From the NCBI GenBank assembly GCA_026826555.1, contig JAKSZT010000142.1, forward strand, positions 958,075 through 1,022,074: a stretch of DNA of 64,000 nt. Direction: 5' to 3'. The notes beneath the pieces were generated by a model. That model did not search any database and was not told where the DNA came from. It saw only the letters and a program-made list of their open reading frames with translations. Below are positions 48,214-58,521 of this stretch, in pieces. How positions within the stretch are numbered: the stretch's first letter is position 1; every line of letters begins with the position of its first letter. Position numbers and translations under genes: made by a program. This DNA is from Tolypeutes matacus. Lineage: Eukaryota > Chordata > Mammalia > Cingulata > Chlamyphoridae.

Positions 48214-50001
48214 CCATTTCAATTTTTAACTTATTTTTTAAAGGAGTTTTAGATTACAGAAAAGTTACTTAAAAGATATAGACCATATCTCTATACCCCA
48301 CCTGCTGCTCCTCTCACATTCTCACCTATTAATACATATTTCATTAGTGTGGTACATTTGTTACAATTGATGTACAAATATTGAAGCATTACTACTAACC
48401 ATGGCCTATACTTTACATTATGGTTTACACTTTGCACTGTACAATTTTATAGGTTTTGACAAAATGTATAATGGCCTATATCTATCATAGCAATATCATG
48501 CAGACAATTCCAATCTTCCCAAAATGCCTCATGCTCTACCTATTCTTCCCTCTTCTCTTCAGAACCTCTGGTGACCACTATCTTTATATCAGTGTTATAA
48601 GTTCTTTTGTTACTAGAATAATAATACATTTACCTTGGACCAAAGTTGCTTTCCCCCTGTATGTTTGTTCATTCCTCAGTTTTAAATATTTTGTATTGGT
48701 GATGTCCTCTCTGCTTCCAGTTGAGAGGAGGCTTAGATTCCATGGGGTAGATGAATGGAACTGCCTTGCTTGTACTTGTAGATACTCTCTTTTTTGGGAT
48801 AGGTATTGTCCATTATCATCATTTTGTTAGTTGTCTTGGGCGAATCTGATAAACGGGAGAGTACATTTTGGCTGCAACTCCTCTGAAATTCAAGGCTCAA
48901 CCAGCATATGAACAGATCAAAGATATCTGGGATACATATTTAACAGGTATAGAGCTAATTATAGGTTCAAGTAAAAGGGGAAAAAGAACCATGTGCAGGA
49001 AAATTATAAATGAGTCTTACTCTGTTACATTGCAGAAATTGTTTGACATATATTCTAAGGTAAGGCCCACAGATTGGGGTTGTCTGCCCTGCCTATAGTG
49101 TCCAGATGTCTCTAGAGTCCTCAGGAGTACCCCTGCTTGAGTTGTTGTTTACTGTGGCAGTTAGTGAGATCTGCCTGAGATATGTATAAGCATAACCTCT
49201 GGAATGACCTTCTGACTCACTTTGAAATCTCTTAGTCATAACAAACTCTTGTATTTAATATTTCCCCCTTTTGGTCAAGGTCTTTTTCCAAATGCATCAA
49301 TAGTTGGCACTTGATAGTAATCCCTCAGTGCCAGGGAGGCCTGTCCCCAGGATTCATGTCCCATGCCAGTGGGGAAGACAGTGAAATTTTATGCTGAGTT
49401 TGGCTTAGAGAGAGAACACATTTGAGTAACAAGGTTTTCAGGAGGTAACACTTATGCAATATATATTCCTAGGCTAAGTTTCGATTTTACAAGAATAAGG
49501 TTCATAAGTACAAGCATTAATATCAAGGGTCTGGCATGTTGGTCTGTCCTCTTTCACTAGGTACTGCCTAAGTAATCTAGAGTTTCTTGCCAGTTTATTA
49601 GTGAATGTAGCAGGACTCTCCAGGACGGGAATTTAATATTTTGTTGGTTATTGTCTGGGTTTCCACCCCCTGAGATAACACCCCATGACCACATGACCAC
49701 ATTCATATTTCATAGAGGCATGCCTCGGGTGCATCCTTCCCCACACATCCTCCCACCACCGATCCTGCACCAGTGATCCTCCCCTGCCATAGTTGTACTT
49801 TTCTGTAATTCAAAACCTCCCCCAAGACAAAGTATTAAAAAATTTCTTGTGTTGTGCCTTTCTTATGCATTTCATCACTGTAAGATCGGTTATCTTTTAT
49901 GTATGTTTAAAATTTTTCTGTATGTCCCTTAGTGTCTTCTTTTTTTTTTCACTTTGTTTTCAAAGAAGCTTTAGGTTATGGAAAAGTCACATTGAAAATA
50001 T

Positions 50002-50119
50002 AGGGGAGGGAGCAGACATGGCTCAAGTGGTTGAGTGCCTGCTTCCCACATACTGGATTCCGGGTTCAATTCCTGGATACTGGAACCTCAAAAAAAAAAA
50101 AAAAAAAAAAAAAAGAAAA
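50002..50119 (+). mobile_element. Short tRNA-head SINE with 8-bp TSD
   Basis: GAAAATAT at 49994-50001 and 50120-50127 flank the insert. Box A-like TGGCTCAAGTGG and box B-like GGTTCAATTCC are clear. After about 88 bp the head runs straight into a poly(A) of about 28. It lacks the longer body seen in the SINE at 2559-2777. Confidence 0.85.
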
Positions 50120-51059
50120 GAAAATATTGAGGATCGCCATATACTTCACCCCTTGCCCCTCTCACATTTTCCCCTATAAGTAATATCTTACATGAAGCAT
50201 TGCTACTAATCATTGTCAATAGCATTATAGTTTACACTTCGCAATGCACAATTTTATAGGTTTTGACAAAATGTATAATGACCTGTATCCGTCCTTGCAA
50301 AATTATGCAGAACAGTTCCAATGTCCTAAAAATCCCTTGTGTTCCACCTATTCTTCCTTCCCTTTTCCCTCGGAACCTATGGTAACCAATAAGTTTAAAT
50401 TATTCAAGAACAAGGTTCATAGTTACATGCGTCAATATTGAGGATTTGACAGAATGGTTTATTTTCTTTTATTAGGCGCTGCCTATGTACTCAAGAGATT
50501 CTTGTCCCTCTATTTAAGGATGTAGCAGCAATCCTAGGATGGGAGTTTAATATTTTGCTGTTTATTGTGTGAGTCTCCACCCACTCAGATAACAACTCAT
50601 GACCGCATGGACACATTCATATTCCATAGAAGCATGCCCCAAGTGCACCCTTTCCCACATATCCTCCCACCACCAAAACCTTGCACCTACCATATTCACC
50701 AAAAGAACATTCCCACCATTGTATTTTCAACCACAGACCTACACCTCTCCAGAGTTCACTTGTTCCTCCAGCCTTCCCTTCAGTTCCATGGATAGTCCAA
50801 CCCATCCCCTTCCAACCCTGCTTACCCTCTTGTTCCAGTACCACTGAGCCCACTCACATCCCTGCACCACCATCACCCTCATCCACTGCCCAACCACCTT
50901 ATTCCACCTTATCACAGGCTCTTCCCAGTTTGAGCATAAGCTCACCAATCTCTACTCCCTTTCTGTCTCCTGGTAATCTATTTTCCAGACTCCATCTCTG
51001 TGAGTTTGCTCAATATGCTTAGAGCATGTCAGTACGTTCATGCAATATTTGTCCTTTAG

Positions 51060-52023
51060 TGACTGGCTTACTTCACTCAACATAAGGTCTTCAAGATTCA
51101 TCCATGTTGTCTCATGTCACTTCATTCCTTCTTACAGCTGAGTAATACTCCATTGCATGTATATACCACAATTTGCTTATCCAATCATCTGTTAATGAAC
51201 ACTTGGATTGCTTCCAACTTTTGACAGTAGTGAATAATGTGGCTATGAACATTGGTGTGCATATATCTGTTCATATCCCTGCTTTAATTTCTTCTGGGTA
51301 TATGCGTAGTAGTGGGATTGCTGGGTCATAGAGCAAATCTATTGTTAGCTACCTGAGGAACTGCCAAATCATCCTCCACAAAGGCTTCACCCTTCTACAC
51401 ACTTGCAGTTTTCTGATTTTTTTGATAGACATCAGTCTAATAGGTGTAAGAGGATATTTCACTGAAGTTTTGAGTTGCATTTCCCTAATAGCTAGTGATG
51501 TTGAGCATCTTTTCATGCATTATTTAGCAATTTATATTTCCTCTTTGAAAAAGTGTCTATTCAAATGTCTTGCTCATTCTTAAAATGGGTTGGTTGTCTT
51601 TTGATTTTTGAGATATAAGATTTCTTTATATATGCTGGATAATAGACCTTAGTGGGTGAGTGATTTCAAAATATTTTCTCCCATTCAGTAGGCTGCTTTT
51701 TCACTTTCTTGACAAACTCTTTTGAAGTAAAAACTTTTTAATTTTATGGAGGTCCAAGTTTATTTTTTTCCTTTAGTTGCTCATGCTTTGGGTGTAAAGT
51801 TTATGAAACTATTTCCTGCTACAAGATCACAAATATGTTTCCCTAAATTATCTTCTGGGCGCTTTATGGTCTTGGCTCTTATATTTAGGTCTTTAATCCA
51901 TCTTGAGTTAATTTGTACAGGGCATGAGAAGGTGATCCTATCTCATTCTTTTGTATATGGATATCCTGTTCGCCCATCACCCTTTGTTGAAGAGGTTATT
52001 CTGTCCCAGTAGATTGGGCCACA
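51060..52023 (-). pseudogene. L1 ORF2 C-terminal fragment
   Basis: Minus-strand text follows other copies here through the C-terminal domain ('gaggaactgccaaat', 'ttcttctgggtatatgc' on the plus strand). No long open frame survives. Confidence 0.75.
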
Positions 52024-52030
52024 CCATTTC

Positions 52031-52975
52031 TTATGGGCGAAGGATGTGTTTCTCAATTTTCCTTCTTCAGTTAGGTACCCTGTGATTCCCTTCAGCACTG
52101 TATTCTAGTCTCCAAGCTTTGTGCACATTGGTCCAGAGCCACAAGGTGTCAGGATAAGCCTCACTATGCTAGTGAACCTGATGGAAGCCTTGGGTTTGGA
52201 AGTAGCACACTCACTGCCCATGCTTTACAAACTGAGACTGGAAGAACTTTAGAGCATATATCTAATTTTATAAAGAGTAACTATGTTTCTGCTCTATATT
52301 CAGTGCTAAATCATGGGTACTCCAATTTTTGTACTTTGGACCAGCCCTGGGAGTATCTGGGAGTAAGTACTATTTCAAAACCTTTTTACACTCAACTCAA
52401 TGATTTCCTTACAGAAAACATCTTTTGTTTCTTGTCAATCTTGGTGGCTCTCTAGCTTTCTTAATATAAAATTCTTGGTATTACAATTGTCTGCATATTT
52501 CTAAATCTGTCCCAATCCATTTACATTTAGTGTAAGCTGAAATGTAGCTCAGACATGAGCCCTCCATGAAACCACATCTCTCCAGAAAGCTGTTGGAAAG
52601 TCACCCTCTCTGAAAAAGTTATTTTTCCCACAACTTCCAAAAACATTTCTCAGGTATTATTTTAGGCACTGTATTTTAGTTTCCATTACTCTTCAATTCT
52701 TCCTGCATTTTTCTCTCTACTTTTTCCTTTCTCTTCTACCCTTCTCGATGTTCTCTTCTAACAATTGCCATGGTAACTGAGGCTCTGTGACATCTCTAGT
52801 GAGCTCACTGTCTGACTTGTGCTCCATTGCCTTTAGTAGTGAGCTGGCATCATTTAGTAAAGCTCTGGGAGTGGTACAACTACTGAAGCCTGAATGTGCC
52901 AAGATAATACTAAGCTCATTTACTGTCAAGAAAGAGAAATTATTTCTGTGTGAAGGAAAAAGAAACAAACAAAAA
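52031..52975. other. Unassigned non-coding segment
   Basis: No gene or recognised repeat. The small open frames at 52717-52980 on both strands have no family features. Confidence 0.5.
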
Positions 52976-53180
52976 ACCACCTTTCCTTTGGATCAAGAAG
53001 CAATTAATTTTAACAATGGACTATAGTTAATAGTACCATTAAATAATCTTTCATCAGTTGGAACAAATGTACCACAGTAATGAAAGGTTTTTATAATGGG
53101 GATGAGGAGGGATGGTGTACAGGGCTATTTCCTACGTGACTTCTTTGTAAAACAACTTCTCTGATAAAAAAAACAAAAGT
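52976..53180 (+). mobile_element. Probable L1 3' terminal scrap
   Basis: The text 'ggactatagttaatag', 'tttcatcagttggaacaaa', 'gggatgaggagggatggtg' ends with 'acttctctgataaaaaaaac', typical of the 3' end of older mammalian L1s with an A tail. Confidence 0.45.
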
Positions 53181-53218
53181 TAATTTAAAAAATGAGGTAA
53201 GCTAGGTGTATCTATGGC

Positions 53219-53668
53219 TGTTTGAAGCTGTGTGTTCTCAGAAAGCATGTTCCTAAATTTAATCCATTCCTGTGTGTATGAGCCATTGTAAGTAGATATT
53301 TTTGATGAGGCTATTTTGGTTAAGGTATGTTCTACCTCATTCAGGATAGATCGTAATCCTTTTACTGAAGTCCTTTATAAATGGAATGATTACAGAGAGA
53401 GGGAAAGAGAGAGAGACAAAGCCAAGTAAGCAAGAAACTGAAAGCTATGAAACCCAGAAGAGGAGAGACCAGCAAACATGACCATGTGCCTTGCCAAATG
53501 GCAGAAGACAAAATTTCGCTGGCACCTGGTCTTCAGGAAGTAGCATCACTTTGATGATGCCTTGATTTGGACAGTCTCATGACCTCAAACTGTAAGGTAA
53601 TAAATTTGCATTGTTTATAGCCATCCATTTCATGGTATCTGCTTTCAGGAGCCTAGGAAACTAGAAGA
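53219..53668 (+). mobile_element. MaLR/ERVL-type solo LTR
   Basis: It begins TGTTTGAAGCTGTG and carries the MaLR-like order 'attgtaagtag', 'ttttactgaagtccttta', 'aaacccagaagagg', 'gatgatgccttgatttgg', then a polyadenylation signal (AATAAA, 53599-53604) and 'gcctaggaaacta' at its end. No internal retroviral part is adjacent, so it is a solo LTR. No clear TSD was found. Confidence 0.7.
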
Positions 53669-54180
53669 CTATCTGAAGCAGATTAGTTGCTGATTAGGTC
53701 TCCGGGTTTGGTCACTGGGCCGAAACTAGCCCTTGAAACTAATGGGAATGGAGTGGCCCACTTGAGGTAAACCCATCTTTCTCAGGTCCCCTTCTTTTCA
53801 GGTCAGAACAGTTTGGAAGCACCATGGACTTTGTGGTGGGTCAGGCCTCCATGAGCAGGACAGTTCACGACACCTGGGACCTTTCTTTCACCCTGCCTTC
53901 TCAGAAATAATACACAATGCTTGGAAGTTTCTTGTGTTCCCTTCTGTAATTTGGAAAGAGGGAGAGAATAGGCTCTCTATACATACTGTCATTTAAAAAC
54001 TAAACTTAGATAAATAATTTTAATTTTTTGAAGTTGGCATACATTACAATTTGATTTTTACTACTCTGCTCCTATCCCTCCCTGCTCCCACCCAATATGT
54101 TGAACATTGCATAATTAATTTTCAAGAAGAGTGAATTTAATACAATTTGTCAGAATCCTTTTGAGTCTCACAGCCACTTT
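53669..54180. other. Unassigned non-coding segment
   Basis: About 510 bp without gene or recognised repeat features. Confidence 0.5.
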
Positions 54181-55425
54181 TATTAAAAACAAATTTTATT
54201 GAAGTATATCATGCATACATGAACATATGTAAATAATTGTGTAGTAAAATTTGTGAACTTACCAAAGAAACATGCATATCTTCATATAGGGCTCTCACAC
54301 TATGAAATAGCAGCATCAAATATTACTACTAACTATAGTCCATATCTTACATTTGGTATATTTCCCCCCCAATCCACCTGATTAACACCATGTATTAGTA
54401 TTATATACTTGTTATAGTTCATGAGAAATTGTTCTCATATTTGTCCTGTTAATTACATCTTCCACCACTGGATTCCCACTGTTATATAGCTCCAGATTTA
54501 CACAATCATTCAAAGTGTACACTCAGTTGCTCTCATTTTTCATCAGAGTTGTGCTCTCATCACCTCTGTCAATTTCAGAATGTTTTCATTACACCAAAAG
54601 GAAAAAAACCTTACCTCTTTCTATTCCCCTACAGTTGTCCTTTAGAATTTAAAATCTTCATTTCCATTACTGCAAAAATATTACAATATTACTGTTAAGT
54701 ATAATCCATAAGTTATATTAGTTATAATTTTCCCATGTATAATCATATTCTTAACACTAATAAAAGAAGAACATTCTTATTTTTATACTGTTAACCACAA
54801 TCTTCATCCACCACTGAAATCACTATGCTATGCATGCCCTAGATTATTCTCTAGTTTCCTTTCAGTTGACATTTCGTCCACAGTATATTCCCTTCAGTCA
54901 CAATCTCATTTATAAATCAGCAGTATTAGTTATATTCACTATAATGTATTGCCATCAACTCTATTCATTTCCAAAGATTTGCAATAAATCTTATTAAAAA
55001 TTCTACATACATTGAGCATCATCTCCCATTCTCAACCCACATTCTATTTCTTAGTAACCTATATTCTAGAGTTAACCTCCATGAGTTTACTCATTGTATG
55101 TAGTTCATGTTAATGAGATGATACAATATTTGTCCTTTTGTGTCTGGTTTATTTCATTCAACATAATATCCACAAGGTTCATCTATGTTGTCATATGCCT
55201 AACAGTTTCATTTCTTCTTCATCAGAATAGTATTCCACTGTATATATATATATATACCATATTTTGTTTAGCCTTTCATCAGTTGATGGACTCTTGGGCT
55301 GGTTCCATAGTTTAGCAATTGTGAATAATGCTGCTATGAACATCAATGTGCAAATGTGAGTCCATGGCCTTGCTTTCAGTTCTTCTGAATATATTCCTAG
55401 TAGCGGGATTGTCTCATCCATCTTT
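54181..55425 (-). mobile_element. L1 fragment, same 3' UTR type as E1
   Basis: The 3' UTR matches 7895-8900 closely ('attttattgaagt', 'catacatgaaca', 'ttgtgaactta', 'ataatccataagtta'). ORF2 C-terminal sequence follows (55191-55421, L-L-G-I-Y-S-E-E-L), cut off at about 55425. A TA microsatellite at 55240-55256 has expanded inside the M-E-Y-Y-S region. Confidence 0.8.
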
Positions 55426-56321
55426 TATGTAACTCTTCATATTTTAGGTTTTTCTCAAGTCATATTGGTAAATACCAAGTCAGAATACATTTAGCAGAGA
55501 CAATATTTTGATAAATTAGACAATTACTTACGCTAAGTGAATGTTTAACAAATACCTATCTTGGTAGAACTTTATGCTGAAAAAGTCTTGCCCCCATAAC
55601 TCAATCTATTTCTTCCACCACTTTTGCCCCTTCTATACATGTAGTCTTTAGAACAATGATTTGTGAATTCTTTCCCTTATTGAAATATTTCTAAAGGTTA
55701 ATTTCTTTGAAGAAGTGTGTGTTTTATTATATGTCTAACGGCGTGTTCATTATAGAAAAACTTGAGAAAACATATCAACAAAAAGAAAATGATATAGCCA
55801 TTTAACATTTGAGGTATTATTTTCCATTAGAGTAATATTTTTATTTAAAATGTGAAACTTACATTTTTCATATTTCTTATATTTAAAAATGTGTATACAT
55901 GCATGTATATGTATGTGTATGCACACACGCACAGACACATATGTATATTTGGAAGCTATGTTTTTTACACAATCTTTCATGAGCATTTCTCATGTTATTA
56001 AATATAAAACTTCATAATTGTTAATTATTGCATAATATTTCACTTGTATAAAAAGAATATAATCTATTTTATTAATTATCTATAGTTGGCCATTTAAATG
56101 TTTTGCATTTTTTTTCTTTTCAAAATAACTCCATGATGATGTTCGCTTAGAAGAAATTATTTGAAATAGAATTCCTAGATAAAATCTATTCGATTTTTAG
56201 GCCCCTTTAGAATACTTATCTTCAAATTGCCCCACCGAAGTGTTGTATGCTTCCCATTCTGACCAGAACCTTTCCAACATTAGTATCTCATTGTTTCTAT
56301 GGTTACTGACTTTCTTAATAG
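55426..56321. other. Unassigned segment with a TG/CA simple repeat and an ancient L1-like stretch
   Basis: A TG/CA-rich simple repeat lies at about 55893-55950. From about 56010 to 56290 the order of words ('gcataatatttcac', 'tagttggccattta', 'gaattcctagataaa', 'caaattgcccc') resembles the 3' part of very old minus-strand L1M elements. No gene is seen. Confidence 0.45.
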
Positions 56322-56330
56322 TTAGCCTAA

Positions 56331-56360
56331 GGAATTACTTCCGAGAAGATGGCAGACTAG
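56331..56360 (+). promoter_or_regulatory. L1 I 5' end with intact YY1-type site
   Basis: AAGATGGC at 56346-56353 lies 16 bp from the 5' edge, the position of the YY1 site that directs accurate start of transcription in human L1. Confidence 0.7.
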
Positions 56361-56605
56361 TAAGACATAGGAATCTCTTCTCCAGAAAAATAGCTAGAGG
56401 ACAGGCTGAAACAGCTCCGAAACAGATCTTCTAGGGTTTAGGACAGCAAGTGAAGGCTGCACACCACTCAGAGGAGAGAGGGACAAAAGAGGGAAATCAC
56501 AACGACAGAACCGTGAGTTGGAACCAGCAGCGGCTGCTGCTGCAGGCACCCTCCCCCACACTCTTTAGAATTCTCGGGCTTCTGGACCTGCGACTACAGA
56601 CAAAG

Positions 56606-57001
56606 GGGGCTCCAGGGATCTACCAATCCCAGAAAGGGGAGAGAGAGGGACACAGCCTTAGGCTGACTCAGGTTCTGACCAGCAAATTTGGGCTGCGGAG
56701 CCCCATGGACCCTTCCTCACGGCGGTTTGCCCTGGGAGCCTAGGAAGGACTGGAGAAATCCGACCCTCGCAACCTCCCTCTTCTAGCCTGGACTAATTGT
56801 TGAGGACTCTACAGGACAGGGGAGAGAGATCCCGGGGCTGACCCTGCTTTTGACTCACAGGTTTGGTCTGCCCTGTCCCGAGAGCCCTTCCAGGCCGGGT
56901 GGGGATGCACCATTGCTTGCCTTGGAGCCTGCAAGGGGCTAAAGATATACAAACCTCCCAATCTCCTCCTCTCCTAACAGGGAGTGATTCTTGAGGATTC
57001 A
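56606..57001 (+). repeat. Two tandem ~191-bp monomers in the 5' UTR of I
   Basis: Both units contain 'aggggagagaga', 'ctgactc' or 'ctgaccc', 'tttgg', 'cccttcc', 'gccttgg' or 'gccctgg', then 'cctctt' or 'cctcctctcc' and 'ttgagga'. The repeated end TTGAGGA occurs near 56800 and 56991. Confidence 0.75.
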
Positions 57002-57465
57002 GAAGGGAGTGGTAATATTTCCTAGCTGGGAAAAGTGAGGGGGCTACCAGAGAAGACTGGAGAACTGTCTCAGAAAGTTTGAATTACAAGGCTCTTAGCC
57101 CCCAGACAGGAAGCTCTATCACATTGATCTGGTCTGTGTCACAATAAATACACTCTGACCAGGCATTGAATTGAGAGCTGCCAATGAGCGCCATCTCCTG
57201 GCAGACCGAGGAAGTGCACATAAGAAAATTAATAAGAAAGAGAGGCTTTTCCTGGCCTCTATAGCCTCCCTGCCCAAGGCCCTAGGAAATGACTCTACAA
57301 CCAAGTACTGGATCCAGTGCCCAGTTTTAAGCAACCAGCAGGACAATCCTAACAATCAAGGTTGAGCCAAAAATCAAAGAGCTGTGGTAACTCACAGCCT
57401 CCTGCCACTAAAACCCTATAAAAGAGAAAGAGAGAGAGCATCTAAGTAAAATACAACCTAACCAG

Positions 57466-58521
57466 ATGCCTAAACACCAGCAAAAAATTATGAACCATAC
57501 TAAGAAAATAGAAGACATGGCCCAAGAAAAGGAATACATCAAAGTCCCAGAAGAGATGCAGAATTTGAGAGAACTAATCAGAGAGATGAGCACAAATTTC
57601 CAAAATCAAATTGATGAGATGAAAGACAATATAGTTAAAGAGATCAATGACATCAAGAAGTCATTGAGCAAATGCAAAGAAGAATTTGATATCCTGAACA
57701 GAAAAGTAACGGAGTTCATGGGAATGAAAGACACAATAGGTGAAGTCAAAAATACATTTGAAGCATACAACAGCAGACTCGAAATGATAGAAGAAAGAAT
57801 AAGTGATATTGAAGACAAGGCAGCTAAAATTGAAGAGAGAAAAGAACAGAGAGAGAAAAGAATGGAAAAAATTGATCAGGGGCTCAGAGAGTTGAATGAC
57901 AACACAAAATGCAACAACAAACATGTTCTAGAAGGGGAAGAGAAAGGCAAAGGGGCAGAAAGAGTATTTGAGGAAATAATAGCTGAAAATTTCCCAACTC
58001 TCATGAAAGAAATGAACTTACATGTCCAAGAAGCACACCGTACCCCAATCAGAATAAATCCAAAAAGACCTACACCAAGACACATACTATTCAGAATGCC
58101 AATGTAAAAGATAAAGAAAATTCTCAGAGCAGCAAGAGAGAAGCAAACGATCATGTACAAAAGACGTCCAGTAAGACTTAGTGCAGATTTCTCTTCAGAA
58201 ACCATGGAGGCGAGAAGACAGTGGTATGCTACAACTAGGAAGTTGAAAGAGAAAAACTGCCAGCCTAGAATTCTTTATCCAGCAAAACTGTCCTTCAAAT
58301 ATGAAGGTGAATATAAAGTATTCACAAACAAACAGAAACTGAGAGAGTTTGCAAAAAAGAATCCACCTTTGCAAGAAATATTAAAGGAAGCCTTAGAACC
58401 TGAAAGAAAAAGACAGGAGAGACGCTTGGAGGAGAGTATAGAAAAAAGAAAAGCAGATAGGATAATCAAAAGAGTAAAAAGAGTGACAAAAATAAGAAGA
58501 CATATGAAAACCAAAGAATAA
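57466..58521 (+). pseudogene. L1 ORF1 (nearly intact, one main frame break) in I
   Basis: L1 RNA-binding coiled-coil protein. The first frame (57466-58107, 213 aa) has a coiled coil of about 130 residues with heptad-like I/L spacing, then the RNA-recognition segment, ending at A-H-R-T-P-I-R-I-N-P-K-R-P-T-P-R-H. The second frame (58153-58521, 122 aa) has F-S-S-E-T-M-E-A-R-R-Q-W, the C-terminal domain (L-S-F-K-Y-E-G-E-Y, L-Q-E-I-L-K-E), and a tail of about 45 residues dense in K, R and E. A frameshift near 58108-58150 and a short loss in the RNA-recognition part separate them. The tail is longer than I know from human L1. The stop codon lies one base before the ORF2 ATG. Confidence 0.85.

Larger units (their letters stand above)
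48221..52023 (-). mobile_element. L1, older long-UTR type, 5' truncated
   Basis: CCATTTC at 48214-48220 and 52024-52030 are likely TSDs. The 3' UTR (48221-51060) shows the two-module duplication most plainly: a 33-bp string starting ACAATTTTATAGG occurs at 48441-48473 and, identical, at 50248-50280. The ORF2 C-terminal third follows (51060-52023). A SINE interrupts it at 50002-50119. It is more diverged than E2-E5 and has no open 3' UTR frame. Confidence 0.85.

Noticed and set aside
50005..50090. Possible tRNA gene
   Set aside because: Boxes A and B are present, but the cloverleaf is not convincing and the poly(A) and TSDs show a SINE.
49793..50179. 128-codon frame ending in a poly-lysine run
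   Set aside because: It spans an L1/SINE junction, and the lysines are the SINE poly(A).
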